From Sphingobium yanoikuyae (GTDB taxonomy: Bacteria; Pseudomonadota; Alphaproteobacteria; Sphingomonadales; Sphingomonadaceae): a stretch of DNA of 64,000 nucleotides. Made by a program: the position numbers and the translations under genes. The stretch spans positions 3,872,001 through 3,936,000 of the forward strand of contig NZ_CP053021.1 of the NCBI RefSeq assembly GCF_013001025.1, read 5' to 3'. Shown here piece by piece: positions 42,297 to 52,600 of this stretch. The notes below the pieces were generated by a model. That model saw nothing but the letters and a program-made list of their open reading frames with translations. It had not been told where the DNA came from and did no database searches. The stretch's first letter is position 1; each line of letters begins with the position of its first letter.

Positions 42297-42562
42297 TTAT
42301 TCGCGTGATTGCAGACCACACTGAGATGTAAAAGCCCTCATCATTTCTGATCCGCACACGCTGACATCGCCGATCCGGCTCTTATCGATCGCAAGTGCCA
42401 TTGCCTCATTCGAGCGATTGCGGATTCGATAAAATCGGCCTGATCGGGCTTCAGGCAGAAAACAGCCACACAAATTGTCTTAAGGGCTTGAAGAGCAGCA
42501 GGTGGCTGCAATTATTGAAATGAAAATCTCATCCTCACCCTGACGGCTGCAGCCGCCGCAGG
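42297..42562. other. Intergenic gap
   Basis: No gene or clear repeat found; probably includes the promoter of the following hypothetical operon. Confidence 0.3.
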
Positions 42563-43120
42563 GTGGGGAGAAAGAACCCACCTCAAATGATCTATGTCAG
42601 TGAAGAAGACCGCAAGCGCATCGCGCTTGCGAAGGAGGCCGCTCGCGCATTCGCCGGGATGGTCGGCTGGATGGTCGAGCCTTGCACATCGCCAATGCCG
42701 TCCGTGCTAGCGGACTTCGAATATGCCGACCGCGCCAACATCGTGATGGCGCACTGGCAAAAGAAGCTCTCGCTCACCGCCCTCATCAAAGCCGTTGCCG
42801 AGTGTCGAACTGATCTTCTCCTGGTCGAGCCGAGCCACGTCTCAGGAAAGCAGGCCGGCAACTACATCACGCTGTTGCTGTGGCGCGATGGTGAGGTTCA
42901 GATCATCACGAGCCTCGGGATGTGGCTTCAGGAACCCGGCGGGCCGATCCACCTGGTCACAAATCCGGAGAGCCGCGACGAGATGCGGGCATTCATGGTC
43001 GATCGCGGCGGCATTTGTCCGCTGCCAACTCTGCCCTGGTCAACCGCAGAAGCAGAACGGCTCGGTTTCTCGACCGCCCGACGCCACTGGGAGCTGACCG
43101 TGGAAGGGCGTTGCGCATGA
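42563..43120 (+). CDS. Hypothetical protein, 185 aa
   Basis: The start is uncertain: GTG 42563, or ATG 42587 (MIYVSEEDRKRIALAKEAAR). Helical N-terminus, then YADRANIVMAHWQKKLSLTALIKAVAECRTDLLLVEPS and a beta-rich C-terminal half (NYITLLLWRDGEVQIITSLGMWLQ). Family not recognised. First of two genes overlapping by ATGA. Confidence 0.6.
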   Translation: MGRKNPPQMIYVSEEDRKRIALAKEAARAFAGMVGWMVEPCTSPMPSVLADFEYADRANIVMAHWQKKLSLTALIKAVAECRTDLLLVEPSHVSGKQAGNYITLLLWRDGEVQIITSLGMWLQEPGGPIHLVTNPESRDEMRAFMVDRGGICPLPTLPWSTAEAERLGFSTARRHWELTVEGRCA

Positions 43121-43482
43121 GCGGGAACGACAATCTCCGATGGCTGGACAACCTGCCGGTTGGCTGGGCGCAGCTCTACCGCGACCTCCTGTCTGATCTC
43201 GCGGCGAACGGCATCACGGCCTGCGTGGACGAGGCGAAGGAAAAATTCGGTTCGCTCCGGATTTATCTCGAGCCCAGGGTTCCCGAAGCACGACCCTACA
43301 TCGCCGCAGCCGAAGAGCGGTCCAAGGTTACCTGCCAACGATGCGGCGATCCGGGAGAAATGCTCATGCGTAATCGCATCGTTGCCACTCTCTGTCCGGT
43401 CCACGGCGACGGCTTTTCCAAGCCAGCCAGGCCGCCGGTGGTCACGGTTTACATAAAGACGGTGGACATCTCGGACGAGTAG
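43117..43482 (+). CDS. Hypothetical protein with Cys motif, 121 aa
   Basis: ATG 43117 overlaps the preceding stop. LDNLPVGWAQLYRDLLSDLAANG then EAKEKFGSLRIYLEP, followed by a probable zinc ribbon VTCQRCGDPGEMLMRN...VATLCPVHG (CxxC...CxxH). Small proteins with this layout are frequent in alphaproteobacterial accessory DNA; no function known to me. Confidence 0.6.
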   Translation: MSGNDNLRWLDNLPVGWAQLYRDLLSDLAANGITACVDEAKEKFGSLRIYLEPRVPEARPYIAAAEERSKVTCQRCGDPGEMLMRNRIVATLCPVHGDGFSKPARPPVVTVYIKTVDISDE

Positions 43483-43608
43483 GCGCCGCCGCCGCGGCGA
43501 AGGCCAAGTTTGAAGTGGCTCAGGCAGCTGAGCAAAATGGAATGAAAAAAGGGGCAAGGCGCGGCACCGCTCGGCTGCCGCGCGCCCTCAACGCGAAAGT
43601 CTCTCAAT

Positions 43609-44133
43609 ATGCAGGATAATGTTACACCGTGTTCCTTCGGGAGCGCGAACGGCTTGCCGTGGATCAAAGCTGCAACCCATCGCGCCATCATGATGCTGGC
43701 GGCAGATATTGGCGGGCCGATCGACTTCAGCCCGGAGCGGCGCTTCCCGGGCGCGCGGCATGGCGTGCTACTGGAAGGCGCCAATCTCCTGATCGTCGGG
43801 ACCCGGACCGGGCCGAACATCGGGCTAAATGACGTCAGCGCGGTCGCGAGGCCGTATGGTATGGACCTGCTGCTCGCGCGCTTCTCTGGTCCAGTCGTGA
43901 AATACGACATTTATCGCTGCAAAGACGATCAGTGGTTTACCGGCTATCAGCGCGCATGGTTTGAGGACCGCTACTGGTTCTGCCCGCCCGATGAAGTCGA
44001 TCAGCCATTCATCCTGGCACACCGGCGCGGCCTGCAATTCTCCACCCATGCGCCTTGCCCCGATGCCCGGCGCTTTGAAGCCGGTCTCTCGCTGGCGGCG
44101 CAGACCAGCACGCAGTGGCAGGAGGCGGCATGA
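43609..44133 (+). CDS. Hypothetical protein, 174 aa
   Basis: MQDNVTPCSFGSANGLPWIK start; RFSGPVVKYDIYRCKDDQWFTGY and YWFCPPDEVDQPFILAHRRG in the second half. Mixed alpha/beta, soluble, unrecognised. It overlaps the next gene by four bases (ATGA), so it forms an operon with the HIH-motif protein. Confidence 0.55.
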   Translation: MQDNVTPCSFGSANGLPWIKAATHRAIMMLAADIGGPIDFSPERRFPGARHGVLLEGANLLIVGTRTGPNIGLNDVSAVARPYGMDLLLARFSGPVVKYDIYRCKDDQWFTGYQRAWFEDRYWFCPPDEVDQPFILAHRRGLQFSTHAPCPDARRFEAGLSLAAQTSTQWQEAA

Positions 44134-44726
44134 GCAAAGCCAAATCGAAGCCTGCCACGGCCGATCAGCCAGAGATGCTGTCCTGCTTCACGCTGGATCC
44201 TGCCGATGACGGCAGCTTCAAATATATCCGCTACTTCTACAAACAGGATGTACATCGTGCCGGAATAGCCGACATGGTTATGGCGAAGCTGACGCCTGCC
44301 GGGCACAAGGCATCGCGTCATGATTTGCTGCTGCCTGACGCAGCCAGCGGTGAATATATGGACCTCAGCTATCTGCTGCAGCGCTACGATGCGATGCTGC
44401 CCGCGGCTGAGCGGACCGGATACGCCCAATTCACCCTGGCACTGCCATCAGATCAGCCACCGAATGTGGGATGGGAGCAGGTGCGAGCGTGGGTTCGGAG
44501 CTATTTTGTGCGTCAGGAGCAGCTCGCCGCACTGATGGTTCTCCATCTGCCCTATCTGGCGGGGTCATCAAATGCCGCTCACATCCATATCCTGCTCCCG
44601 GCACGCCGGCTGTCGATGAATGGGTTTACCGGCCAGGCACGCGACGTCTGTTCGGATAGTGGCTGCCATGATGCATGGAACGCCTGGATCAGCTTTCAGA
44701 AGGAGGGCGGCTCATGCGTAAAGTGA
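44130..44726 (+). CDS. Hypothetical protein with relaxase-like HIH motif, 198 aa
   Basis: From ATG 44130. KYIRYFYKQDVHRAGIADMVMAKL and RTGYAQFTLALPSDQP look like the strands of a small ferredoxin-like fold. LPYLAGSSNAAHIHILLPARRLSMNGFT carries an H-I-H preceded by a hydrophobic strand, as in MobA/MobL relaxases and related rolling-circle HUH proteins. At under 200 residues it would be a minimal or derived HUH protein. The catalytic Tyr cannot be assigned. The two flanking genes overlap it. Confidence 0.55.
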   Translation: MSKAKSKPATADQPEMLSCFTLDPADDGSFKYIRYFYKQDVHRAGIADMVMAKLTPAGHKASRHDLLLPDAASGEYMDLSYLLQRYDAMLPAAERTGYAQFTLALPSDQPPNVGWEQVRAWVRSYFVRQEQLAALMVLHLPYLAGSSNAAHIHILLPARRLSMNGFTGQARDVCSDSGCHDAWNAWISFQKEGGSCVK

Positions 44727-45322
44727 CGATGATCGATCCGCCCCATGGCTGGCGCTATGGCTTTCCCAAGCCCCTCACTCTTGGTGAGGGGCAGAGCCTG
44801 CAGGATTGGTTGATCGAAAATGGATACCCCCAGGCCGAGATCAACGTCTTCGGGATCGTCCATCTGCCTTGCCGGTACTGGACGCGGGAAATCGAGGAGC
44901 CGCCGCCCCATGAACTGAACGCGCATGACATAGGCGAGAGGAGGAAGCTCATCCTTGCCCGCCGTCTTATCGCCGCGCTTCGGGCCAATCTGGACCTCAT
45001 CATTCAGGCGCAGGCGGAGAATGACCGGCAGCTGGCAAGCCATCGTGCGACCATTGGAAACAGGGCATGGCGCTTTCTACTGAGGCGATCCATCGATGAG
45101 ATCATCGCCTATATGCTTCAGAAGTCCCCGACCGGGAGAACTCTACGTTCAACCAGTCCATTCTCCATGATCCTGCCGCCCGAGCCCGAAGCAGAACGGC
45201 GAAGGATGTGGCGTGCGGCCAAGGCAGAGTTGCTCGCCGATTACCTGAGCGGGGGAAAGGGAATCAGAAATTTCCAGCTCAGGCCAAACGCAGACCGAGA
45301 CACTATCGATATGGAAAATTGA
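44714..45322 (+). CDS. Hypothetical protein, 202 aa
   Basis: ATG 44714 overlaps the previous gene by 13 bases. It begins MRKVTMIDPPHGWRYGFPKPL and QSLQDWLIENGYPQAEINVFG. The long C-terminal half is helical and basic (ERRKLILARRLIAALRANLDLII, RRRMWRAAKAELLADYLSG). Not recognised. Last gene before tRNA-Glu, about 108 bp away. Confidence 0.6.
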   Translation: MRKVTMIDPPHGWRYGFPKPLTLGEGQSLQDWLIENGYPQAEINVFGIVHLPCRYWTREIEEPPPHELNAHDIGERRKLILARRLIAALRANLDLIIQAQAENDRQLASHRATIGNRAWRFLLRRSIDEIIAYMLQKSPTGRTLRSTSPFSMILPPEPEAERRRMWRAAKAELLADYLSGGKGIRNFQLRPNADRDTIDMEN

Positions 45323-45429
45323 AAAAGGAAATCCACAGGCGTGTCAGATTTTCCCAGCATGCTCCTGCATGCTTATTTGACCTATATTTGACAACTTTCT
45401 CAGGCAGTCGCCTAAGCCATTGAAAAATA

Positions 45430-45504
45430 TGGTGACCCCTACGGGAATCGAACCCGTGTTTCAGCCGTGAAAGGGCCGCGTCCTAACCGCTAGACGAAGG
45501 GGCC
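45430..45504 (-). tRNA. tRNA-Glu (TTC)
   Basis: The minus strand reads GGCCCCT at the 5' end, D-arm GTCTAGCGGTTAGGAC, anticodon loop CCTTTCA (TTC, Glu), T-arm CGGGTTCGATTCCCG, and acceptor AGGGGTC then A and encoded CCA. 75 bases. Its 3' end faces the accessory DNA, the usual geometry for an integration site. Confidence 0.96.
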
Positions 45505-45605
45505 GTTCGTTGTCGCCGCCGTGGCAGCGCTGCGAAGCGAGGGCGCAATTAGGCGGGACTGGCGAAAGGGTCAACCCCCTTTGCGCAAGAAAATTGCAAT
45601 CTTTC

Positions 45606-47372
45606 TCAATCCGCCCAGGCGGCGTCCTCCAGATGCAGCTCTGCGGCGGGTCGGCTGCCCCAATCGTCGATCTTCGCACGGCCCGCCACCCACAGGCGGC
45701 GGTCGCGCGGCGCACCCAGAATCGCCTGACCCAGTTCCGATTCGGCCTGGCGGAAGGCGATCGTCTTGATCGACCGGCCATCATCGCCCGCCATGATCGC
45801 CCGCAAATGGCCATTGCCGACCACATCGGCGCGAATCACCCGCATCGGCCCGGCGGCGATCAACGGCGCGGGCCAGCCTGCGCCATAGGGGCCGCCCGCC
45901 TCGATCGCGGCGACGAAGTCGGGATTGACCCCGGCCGGCGCCAGCACCGCGTCGATCAGCAGCGCCCGCTCGTCCCGCGCACGGACAACGGCGGCCGACA
46001 GGCGATCGTCCAGGAACTCGGCCAGCGCATCGACCTTGTCGGCCATCACGGTAAGCCCCGCCGCCATCGCATGGCCGCCGCCCGCGACCAGCAGGCCGCT
46101 ATCCTTGGCCGCCAGCACCGCCGCGCCCAGATCGACGCCGGAAATGGAGCGGCCCGACCCTTTGCCCACGCCATCCTCGTCCAGCGCGACGACGATGGCG
46201 GGACGGCCGGCCCGTTCCTTGAGCCGCCCGGCAACGATGCCGATGACGCCGGGATGCCAGCCCGGCCCGGCGACCAGCGCCACGGCCCGATTGTCCTGCG
46301 CCGCCAGCAAGGCCTCCGCCTGTTCCTGCACGATCGATTCGATCGCGCGCCGTTCCTCGTTCAACCGATCCAGTTCGGCGGCGATTCGCGCGGCCTCGGC
46401 CGGATCTTCGGTGGTCAGCAGCCGCACCCCCAGATCCGCCTTGCCGACACGCCCGCCGGCATTGATGCGCGGCCCGAGCGCGAAGCCCAGATCATGGCAG
46501 AGCGGCGCACGATTGAGGCGGCTGGCGTCCATCAGCGCGGCAAGGCCGATATTGCGCCGCTTGGCCATGACCTTGAGCCCCTGCGCCACGAAGGCGCGGT
46601 TGAGCCCCTTGAGCTGCGCGACGTCGGCGACGGTGCCGAGCGCGACGATGTCGAGCAACTCCATGATCGCCGGTTCCGGCCGGGTCGCGAACCAGCCGCG
46701 CGCGCGCAGCGTCCGCAGCAAGGCCGCACCCAGCAGGAAGGCCATGCCAACGGCGGCGAGATGGCCATGGACGGCCGCGCCCGCATTTTCGTCCAGCCGG
46801 TTGGGATTGACCAGCGCCAGCGCCACCGGCAGCGCCGCCGCGCATTTATGATGGTCGACGACGACGACATCGACCCCGGCCGCCTTAGCCATGTCGAGCG
46901 CCTCGAACGCCTGCGCGCCGCAATCGACGGTGACGATCAGTTGCGCGCCATCCCCCGCAAGCCGCACCAGCGCCTCGCCCGACGGGCCATAGCCCTCCAT
47001 CAGCCGGTCGGGGATATAGGGCCGGGCATCCAGGCCAATGTCGCGCAGCAACCGGATCAGCAGCGCCGCGCTGGTCGCGCCATCGACGTCATAATCGCCG
47101 AAGATGCGGACATCCTCGCCGCGCTGGACTGCATCGGCCAGCCGCTCGGCCGCCGCATCCATGTCGCGGAACAGGCTGGGGTCGGGCATGAAATGGCGGA
47201 TGGTCGGGTTGCGATGCGCCTCCACCCCGTCGGGCGGACAGCCGCGCGCCAGCAGCAGCTGCGCCACCAGATCGTCGGGCTGATAGCCGGGCGAACGCGC
47301 GTCCGCCCCCAGGCCGCGCCAGCGCCAGGGCTGGCCAGTGATCGAACGGGTGATGTTGAGCGCAAATGTCAT
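45606..47372 (-). CDS. recJ: Single-strand-specific exonuclease RecJ
   Basis: 588 residues, family length. DHH-type catalytic motifs: IFGDYDVDGATSAALL, IVTVDCGAQAFEAL, VVVDHHKCAAALP, and the FALGPRINAGGRVG region. The DHHA1 motif GWHPGVIGIVAGRLKERAGRP and the C-terminal GGHAMAAGLTV follow. It degrades single-stranded DNA 5' to 3' in recombination and mismatch repair. Transcribed toward the tRNA and divergent from tamA. Confidence 0.96.
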   Translation of the reverse strand: MTFALNITRSITGQPWRWRGLGADARSPGYQPDDLVAQLLLARGCPPDGVEAHRNPTIRHFMPDPSLFRDMDAAAERLADAVQRGEDVRIFGDYDVDGATSAALLIRLLRDIGLDARPYIPDRLMEGYGPSGEALVRLAGDGAQLIVTVDCGAQAFEALDMAKAAGVDVVVVDHHKCAAALPVALALVNPNRLDENAGAAVHGHLAAVGMAFLLGAALLRTLRARGWFATRPEPAIMELLDIVALGTVADVAQLKGLNRAFVAQGLKVMAKRRNIGLAALMDASRLNRAPLCHDLGFALGPRINAGGRVGKADLGVRLLTTEDPAEAARIAAELDRLNEERRAIESIVQEQAEALLAAQDNRAVALVAGPGWHPGVIGIVAGRLKERAGRPAIVVALDEDGVGKGSGRSISGVDLGAAVLAAKDSGLLVAGGGHAMAAGLTVMADKVDALAEFLDDRLSAAVVRARDERALLIDAVLAPAGVNPDFVAAIEAGGPYGAGWPAPLIAAGPMRVIRADVVGNGHLRAIMAGDDGRSIKTIAFRQAESELGQAILGAPRDRRLWVAGRAKIDDWGSRPAAELHLEDAAWAD

Positions 47373-47522
47373 GAAGCGGCTCTAGACCGGCGGGGGCACC
47401 GATGGAAGCGCCGCGCCGCCGGGCGAAATCGTCACGCAGGCGGAACCGTTGCAAGTCATTGGGCGTATTGCCTGTTTGCCGGACATATGGGATGCCCGGT
47501 GCGAAAGGGGCATCGCAGACAG

Positions 47523-49694
47523 ATGAAGAAGCGGCAGGCGAGATATGTTCGGCATGCGCTGGGCATGATCATGGCAGCCGCCTCTCCCCTGCCCCTGATG
47601 GCGCAGACGGTTCCGGCCAGCGCCCCCAGCACCACAGCGCCCGCCGACGAAGAACCGATCCTGCCCGACGACGAGTTCAACGCGCGCCTGCCCGGCGCCG
47701 GCAACGTCGACGACAAGGCTAGCAATAGCGGGACCGACAGCAAGGCCCCCTTGCCCTCGATCGACGACTGGCTGGACCAGCAGATGCCGGCCCAGGGCGG
47801 TTCCCAAGGCAGCGCGCCGGCCAGCGGCACGGCACCCGCGACCGGCGCCGAACTGCCCCCCGCCACCGAGCCGCCGGTCGAAACCGAACTGGCCCAGCCG
47901 CTGCCCGCGCTCGACAGCGTGACCGTGCCGGAAAATGTCGCCGATGATGACAGCGACGAAAAGATGCCCGAGGTCCGCTACGCGACCCAGCTTGACGGTT
48001 TCGGCAAGACCGGCCTGGAGGATGAATTCCGCGCCGCGTCAGCCCTGGTCGACGGCAAGGGCAAGGCCGAGACCGCATCAATGGTGCAGCAGCGCGCCCA
48101 GGCCGACGAGCAACTGGCGGTGCGGCTGTTCCATTCGGAAGGCTATTATGATGCCACCGCCCTCGCCTCGCTCGACCAGCAGCAGGATGGCACGCTGAAG
48201 GCGATCCTGTCGGTAACGCCGGGCAAGCGCTACAAGATCAACGAGATCGTCATCCATGCGCCCGAGACGATCCCGCCCGGCCTGATCCGCGACAGCCTGA
48301 CCTTGAAGACCGGCGATTATATCGTCGCCACTGCGGTCGAGGCGGCGGAGGCCAATGTCGCGCTCAAGCTGCCGGAGCATGGTTATGCCTTCGCCAGGAT
48401 CGGCGACCGCGACATCTTGCTCGATCCCGCGACCGTGACCGGCGACTATACCCTGCCGGTCGAGCCGGGCCCGCGCGGCACATTCCGCACCATTACCACC
48501 AGCGGCGAGAAGCAGGCGTTCGGCGCAGACCATATGGCGGTGATCGCCCGCTTCGACAAAGGCGACCTTTATGACAGCCGCAAGGTCGACGATCTGCGCA
48601 AGGCGCTGGTCGCGACCGGCCTGTTCGCCAGCGTCGCGGTCGATCCGGTCCAGACCGGCGAGCCCGGCCCGGATGGCACCGAATATGTCGACCTGCATGT
48701 CGATCAGGAAGCCGGCCCGGCCCGGCGGCTGGCCGGCGAACTGGGCTATGGCACCGGACAGGGCTTCCGCGCCGAAGGCAGCTGGACCCATCGCAACTTG
48801 TTCCCGCCCGAAGGCGCCCTGATCGCCAGCGTCATCGCCGGCACCCAGGAACAGGGCGTATCGGGCACCTTCCGCCGGTCCAATGCGGGCAAGCGCGACA
48901 AGACCTTCCAGGCCGGCGCCGGCGTCAACCACCAGAAATATGACGCCTATGAAGCCTTCACCCTGGGCCTCAACGCCAGCTGGTCGCGCCAGTCGACACC
49001 GATCTTCCAGAAGCGCTGGACCTATACCTATGGCGGCGAAATCCTGCTTTCGAACGAAAATACCACGATCGACGAAAGCGGCGAAAACAAGCGGCTGACC
49101 TATTTCATCGGCGCACTGCCGGTGCAGGTCGGCTATGACCGCTCCAACGACCTGCTCAACCCCACCAGCGGCTTCCGCGCCAATCTGCGCGTATCGCCCG
49201 AGGCGTCCCTGCAGGGCAATGTCTCGCCCTATGTCCGCGCCAGCTTCGACCTGGCCGGCTATTATCCGATTTCCGACAGTTTCGTGCTGGCGGCGCGGAC
49301 CAAGATCGGCATGATCAACGGCGTCGCCCGCGACGATGTCGCGCCTTCGCGGCGCATCTATGCCGGCGGTGGCGGGTCGGTGCGCGGCTATGGCTATCAG
49401 GAACTGGGGCCAAAGGACGCGAACAATGATCCGATCGGCGGCCGATCGGTCAATGAATTTGCGGTCGAGGGCCGCTATCGCTTCGGCAATTATGGCGTCG
49501 TCGCCTTCGTCGATGCGGGTCAGGTCTATGAAAGCCAGATCCCGCAATTTTCCGACATCCGCTATGGCGTGGGCCTGGGCGGACGTTTCTACACCAATTT
49601 CGGACCCTTCCGCGCAGATATAGCCATGCCGATCAACCGCCAGCCCGGCGAATCCAAATTCGCCCTCTACATCGGTATCGGACAGGCCTTCTGA
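47523..49694 (+). CDS. tamA: TamA, BamA-family outer membrane protein
   Basis: 723 residues from ATG 47523; the frame is open far upstream, but that is antisense to recJ. Signal peptide (MIMAAASPLPLMAQ), a low-complexity acidic/Pro/Ala linker (about residues 40-150) and POTRA domains (GKRYKINEIVIHAPETIPPG, PRGTFRTITTSGEKQ, GDLYDSRKVDDLRKALVATGLF). A 16-strand Omp85 barrel with the RIYAGGGGSVRGYGYQELGP loop ends ...IGIGQAF. With TamB it moves autotransporters and lipids to the outer membrane. TGATG-coupled to tamB. Confidence 0.94.
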   Translation: MKKRQARYVRHALGMIMAAASPLPLMAQTVPASAPSTTAPADEEPILPDDEFNARLPGAGNVDDKASNSGTDSKAPLPSIDDWLDQQMPAQGGSQGSAPASGTAPATGAELPPATEPPVETELAQPLPALDSVTVPENVADDDSDEKMPEVRYATQLDGFGKTGLEDEFRAASALVDGKGKAETASMVQQRAQADEQLAVRLFHSEGYYDATALASLDQQQDGTLKAILSVTPGKRYKINEIVIHAPETIPPGLIRDSLTLKTGDYIVATAVEAAEANVALKLPEHGYAFARIGDRDILLDPATVTGDYTLPVEPGPRGTFRTITTSGEKQAFGADHMAVIARFDKGDLYDSRKVDDLRKALVATGLFASVAVDPVQTGEPGPDGTEYVDLHVDQEAGPARRLAGELGYGTGQGFRAEGSWTHRNLFPPEGALIASVIAGTQEQGVSGTFRRSNAGKRDKTFQAGAGVNHQKYDAYEAFTLGLNASWSRQSTPIFQKRWTYTYGGEILLSNENTTIDESGENKRLTYFIGALPVQVGYDRSNDLLNPTSGFRANLRVSPEASLQGNVSPYVRASFDLAGYYPISDSFVLAARTKIGMINGVARDDVAPSRRIYAGGGGSVRGYGYQELGPKDANNDPIGGRSVNEFAVEGRYRFGNYGVVAFVDAGQVYESQIPQFSDIRYGVGLGGRFYTNFGPFRADIAMPINRQPGESKFALYIGIGQAF

Positions 49695-52600
49695 TGGCGG
49701 CAGATACCCCTCCCCCCGCGCCCGAAGCGACCGAGTCCGTGGTGATCCGCCAGGGCCGCCCGCTGTGGCAGAAGATCGCCATCGGCCTGGCCGGCCTGAT
49801 CGTCGGGCTGGTGGTGCTGGTCGCGGGCCTGCTGCTGTTCCTCGATACCCAGCCGGGCAAGAGTTTCCTCATCAAGCAGATCGCCGCGCTCAAGATGGAA
49901 TCGGGCATGGGGATCGAGGTCGGCCGGATCGAGGGATCGATCTATAGCGACATGACCATCCACGACCTGATCCTGCGCGATCCCAAGGGCGTGTTCGCGG
50001 TCAGCCCCAGGGTCCATGTCGTCTGGCGCCCGTTCCGCTACCTCCAGAACCATATTTCGGTGCAAAATCTGGAAAGCCCGCTGGTGGTGCTGGCGCGCAG
50101 CCCGCAATTCAACCAGACCCCGACCGATCCCAATGCGCCGATCCTGCCCGACCTCGACATCGACGTCGACCGGATGCGGCTCGACCGTTTCCTGCTCGCC
50201 AAGCCGGTGATCGGCCAGAAGCGCGAGATCGCGATCGACAGCGTCGTCCATATCGCTGACGGCCGCGCCCAGCTGTCCGCCAATGCGGTGGTCGACAGCG
50301 GCGATCGGCTGCAGGCGAAGCTGGACGCGGTGCCGGCACAGAATCGCCTGGCGATGAGCGGCACGCTGACCGCGCCCAAGGGCGGCGTGATCGCGGCGAT
50401 GAGCGGCCTGCCCGACGGCATGACCGCCTCGCTCGACGGCAAGGGCACCTGGCAGGCCTGGAACGGCAAGCTGATCGCCACCACGCCCAAGGGCGAACTG
50501 GCCAATATCGCGCTCGCCGCCCGCGACGGCAGCTTCACCGCCAAGGGGCCGCTGCGCCCCGGCCTCGTCTATGGCGACATTGCCGACCGGCTGACCCGGC
50601 CGCAGCTCGACGTCGACCTGTTCGCCGGCCTCAACGAACGGCGCGTCAACCTCAAGGGGTCGCTGCGCTCGCCCGCCATGTCGGCCGATGCGCAAGGTCT
50701 GGTGGACCTGGGCAAGAGCACATTCAGCGCGCTCAAGATCAATGCCGCGCTGCTGCAACCGGGCGCCTTCATGGACAAGGTGAAGGGCAAGGATGTCCGC
50801 GCCTCAATCATCCTCGACGGGCCGATGGCGACGCCCTTCATCGATTATGACATCAGCGCCACATCCCTCGCCTTCGACGCCACCGGCATCGAGAATCTGA
50901 AGGCCAGCGGCCGCGCCGTGATCGACGCCGATCGCATCCGCATCCCGGTCAACGCGACCGCGAAGCGCGTCACCGGCCTCAATGCCGCCGCCGGCGGCCT
51001 GATGACCAATTTGCGGGTGAAGGGCGACTTTGCCTATGCCGGCGGCAAGCTGATCAGCGACAATCTCAAGCTCGACAGCGACAAGATCGACGCCACCGCC
51101 ATCATCCTCGCCGATCTTGACAACGCCATCTACCGCGGCGCGCTGAAGGGGCGGGTCAACGACTATCGGATCGACGGCGTCGGCATCGTCAACCTCAACA
51201 CCGACGTCAAGCTGATCCCCGGTCCCAAGGGCGGCTTCGGCCTGTCGGGCATGTTCGGCGTGCGCACAGCGCGCTGGGAAAATGCCTCGGTCCGCGACTT
51301 CCTGGGCGGCAATGCGGTGATGTCCGGCAGGATCGGCATGACGCCGGAGGGCAAGTTCACCCTGGCGGGGCTCAAGGGCGCCGCGCCCAATTTCCAGATC
51401 AAGTCCGGTTCGGGCAGCTATGACACCAACGGCCAGCTCGCCTTCGACACCGAAGCCTATTCGAAACAATATGGCCCGCTGTTCCTGACCGTGCGCGGCA
51501 CGGCGGACCGGCCGCAGGCAGTGCTGCGCGCGCCGCGTCCCAATGTCGGCGTGCAGCTGACCGATGTCGTTGCCAAGCTGAATGGCGAACCGGCCGGCTA
51601 TCGCCTCGATGCCACCGGCGGATCGCCCTATGGCCCCTTCTTCGCCAATGTGCTGATCCGCACCGCACAAGGGCCGCTGACGATCGACGTGACCAAGGCG
51701 CGCTTCGCCGGGGTCGACATGAACGGCCGCATCCAGCAGTCCAATGCTGGCCCCTTCACCGGCCAGCTGGCGATGAACGGGTCGGGCATCACCGGTGCGG
51801 TGAAACTCAATGCCGTCGGCAAGCTACAGGGCGTCGACGTCAACGCGACCGCCAGCAATGCCAAGCTGCCGGGCGAGGCCGACATCGTCATCGGCCGCGC
51901 CGTCGTCACCGCCTCCATGCTGCTGAGCGACCAGCCCAAGGTGATCGCCGACGTGCAGATGGCGAACGCCGCCTATGGCGACTATGTCGTGCGCAAGGCG
52001 CGGGCAAAGCTCGATTATCAGGGCGGCCGGGGCAAGGCCCAGCTGGTCGCCGATGGTTCCAGCGGCGTACCCTTCTCGGTCGCGGTCAACGCCGCACTGC
52101 GCCCCGACCTCTATGCCGTCGCGCTGCAGGGCAAGGCCAGCAATGTCGATTTCCGCCTGAACCAGCCGGCGATCATCCGCGCGGAAAAGACCGGCTATCG
52201 GCTGGAACCGGTCAGCCTGGTGCTGCCGCAGGGCAAGGTCGATCTGGCTGGCCATTTCGGCACGGACACGGCGCTGCAGGCCCGTTTCAAGGATTTCGAC
52301 CTCGCCATCGCCAATGTCGCCAATCCGGGCCTGGGCATCGGCGGCAAGGCGACCGGCATGGTCGATTACAGCCAGAACGGGACCGCCTTCCCGACCGCGA
52401 CCACACGCCTGGCGATCAGCGATTTCCGCCGGTCGAGCCTGGCCGCCGTGTCCGACGCAGTGTCGATGAATGTCGAGGGCAAGCTGTCCTCCGCCGGCGG
52501 CGACATGCGCGGCCTCATCCGCAGGGGCAACAGCACGATCGGCCGCTTCGTCGCCACCATGGCCCCGCCGGGACCAGGCGCCAACTGGTCGGAACAGCTG

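Noticed and set aside
45510..47522. Reading frame open for 671 codons upstream of tamA
   Set aside because: It is antisense to recJ across its whole length and crosses the tRNA border; high GC keeps the frame open. The signal peptide and POTRA layout set the tamA start at 47523.
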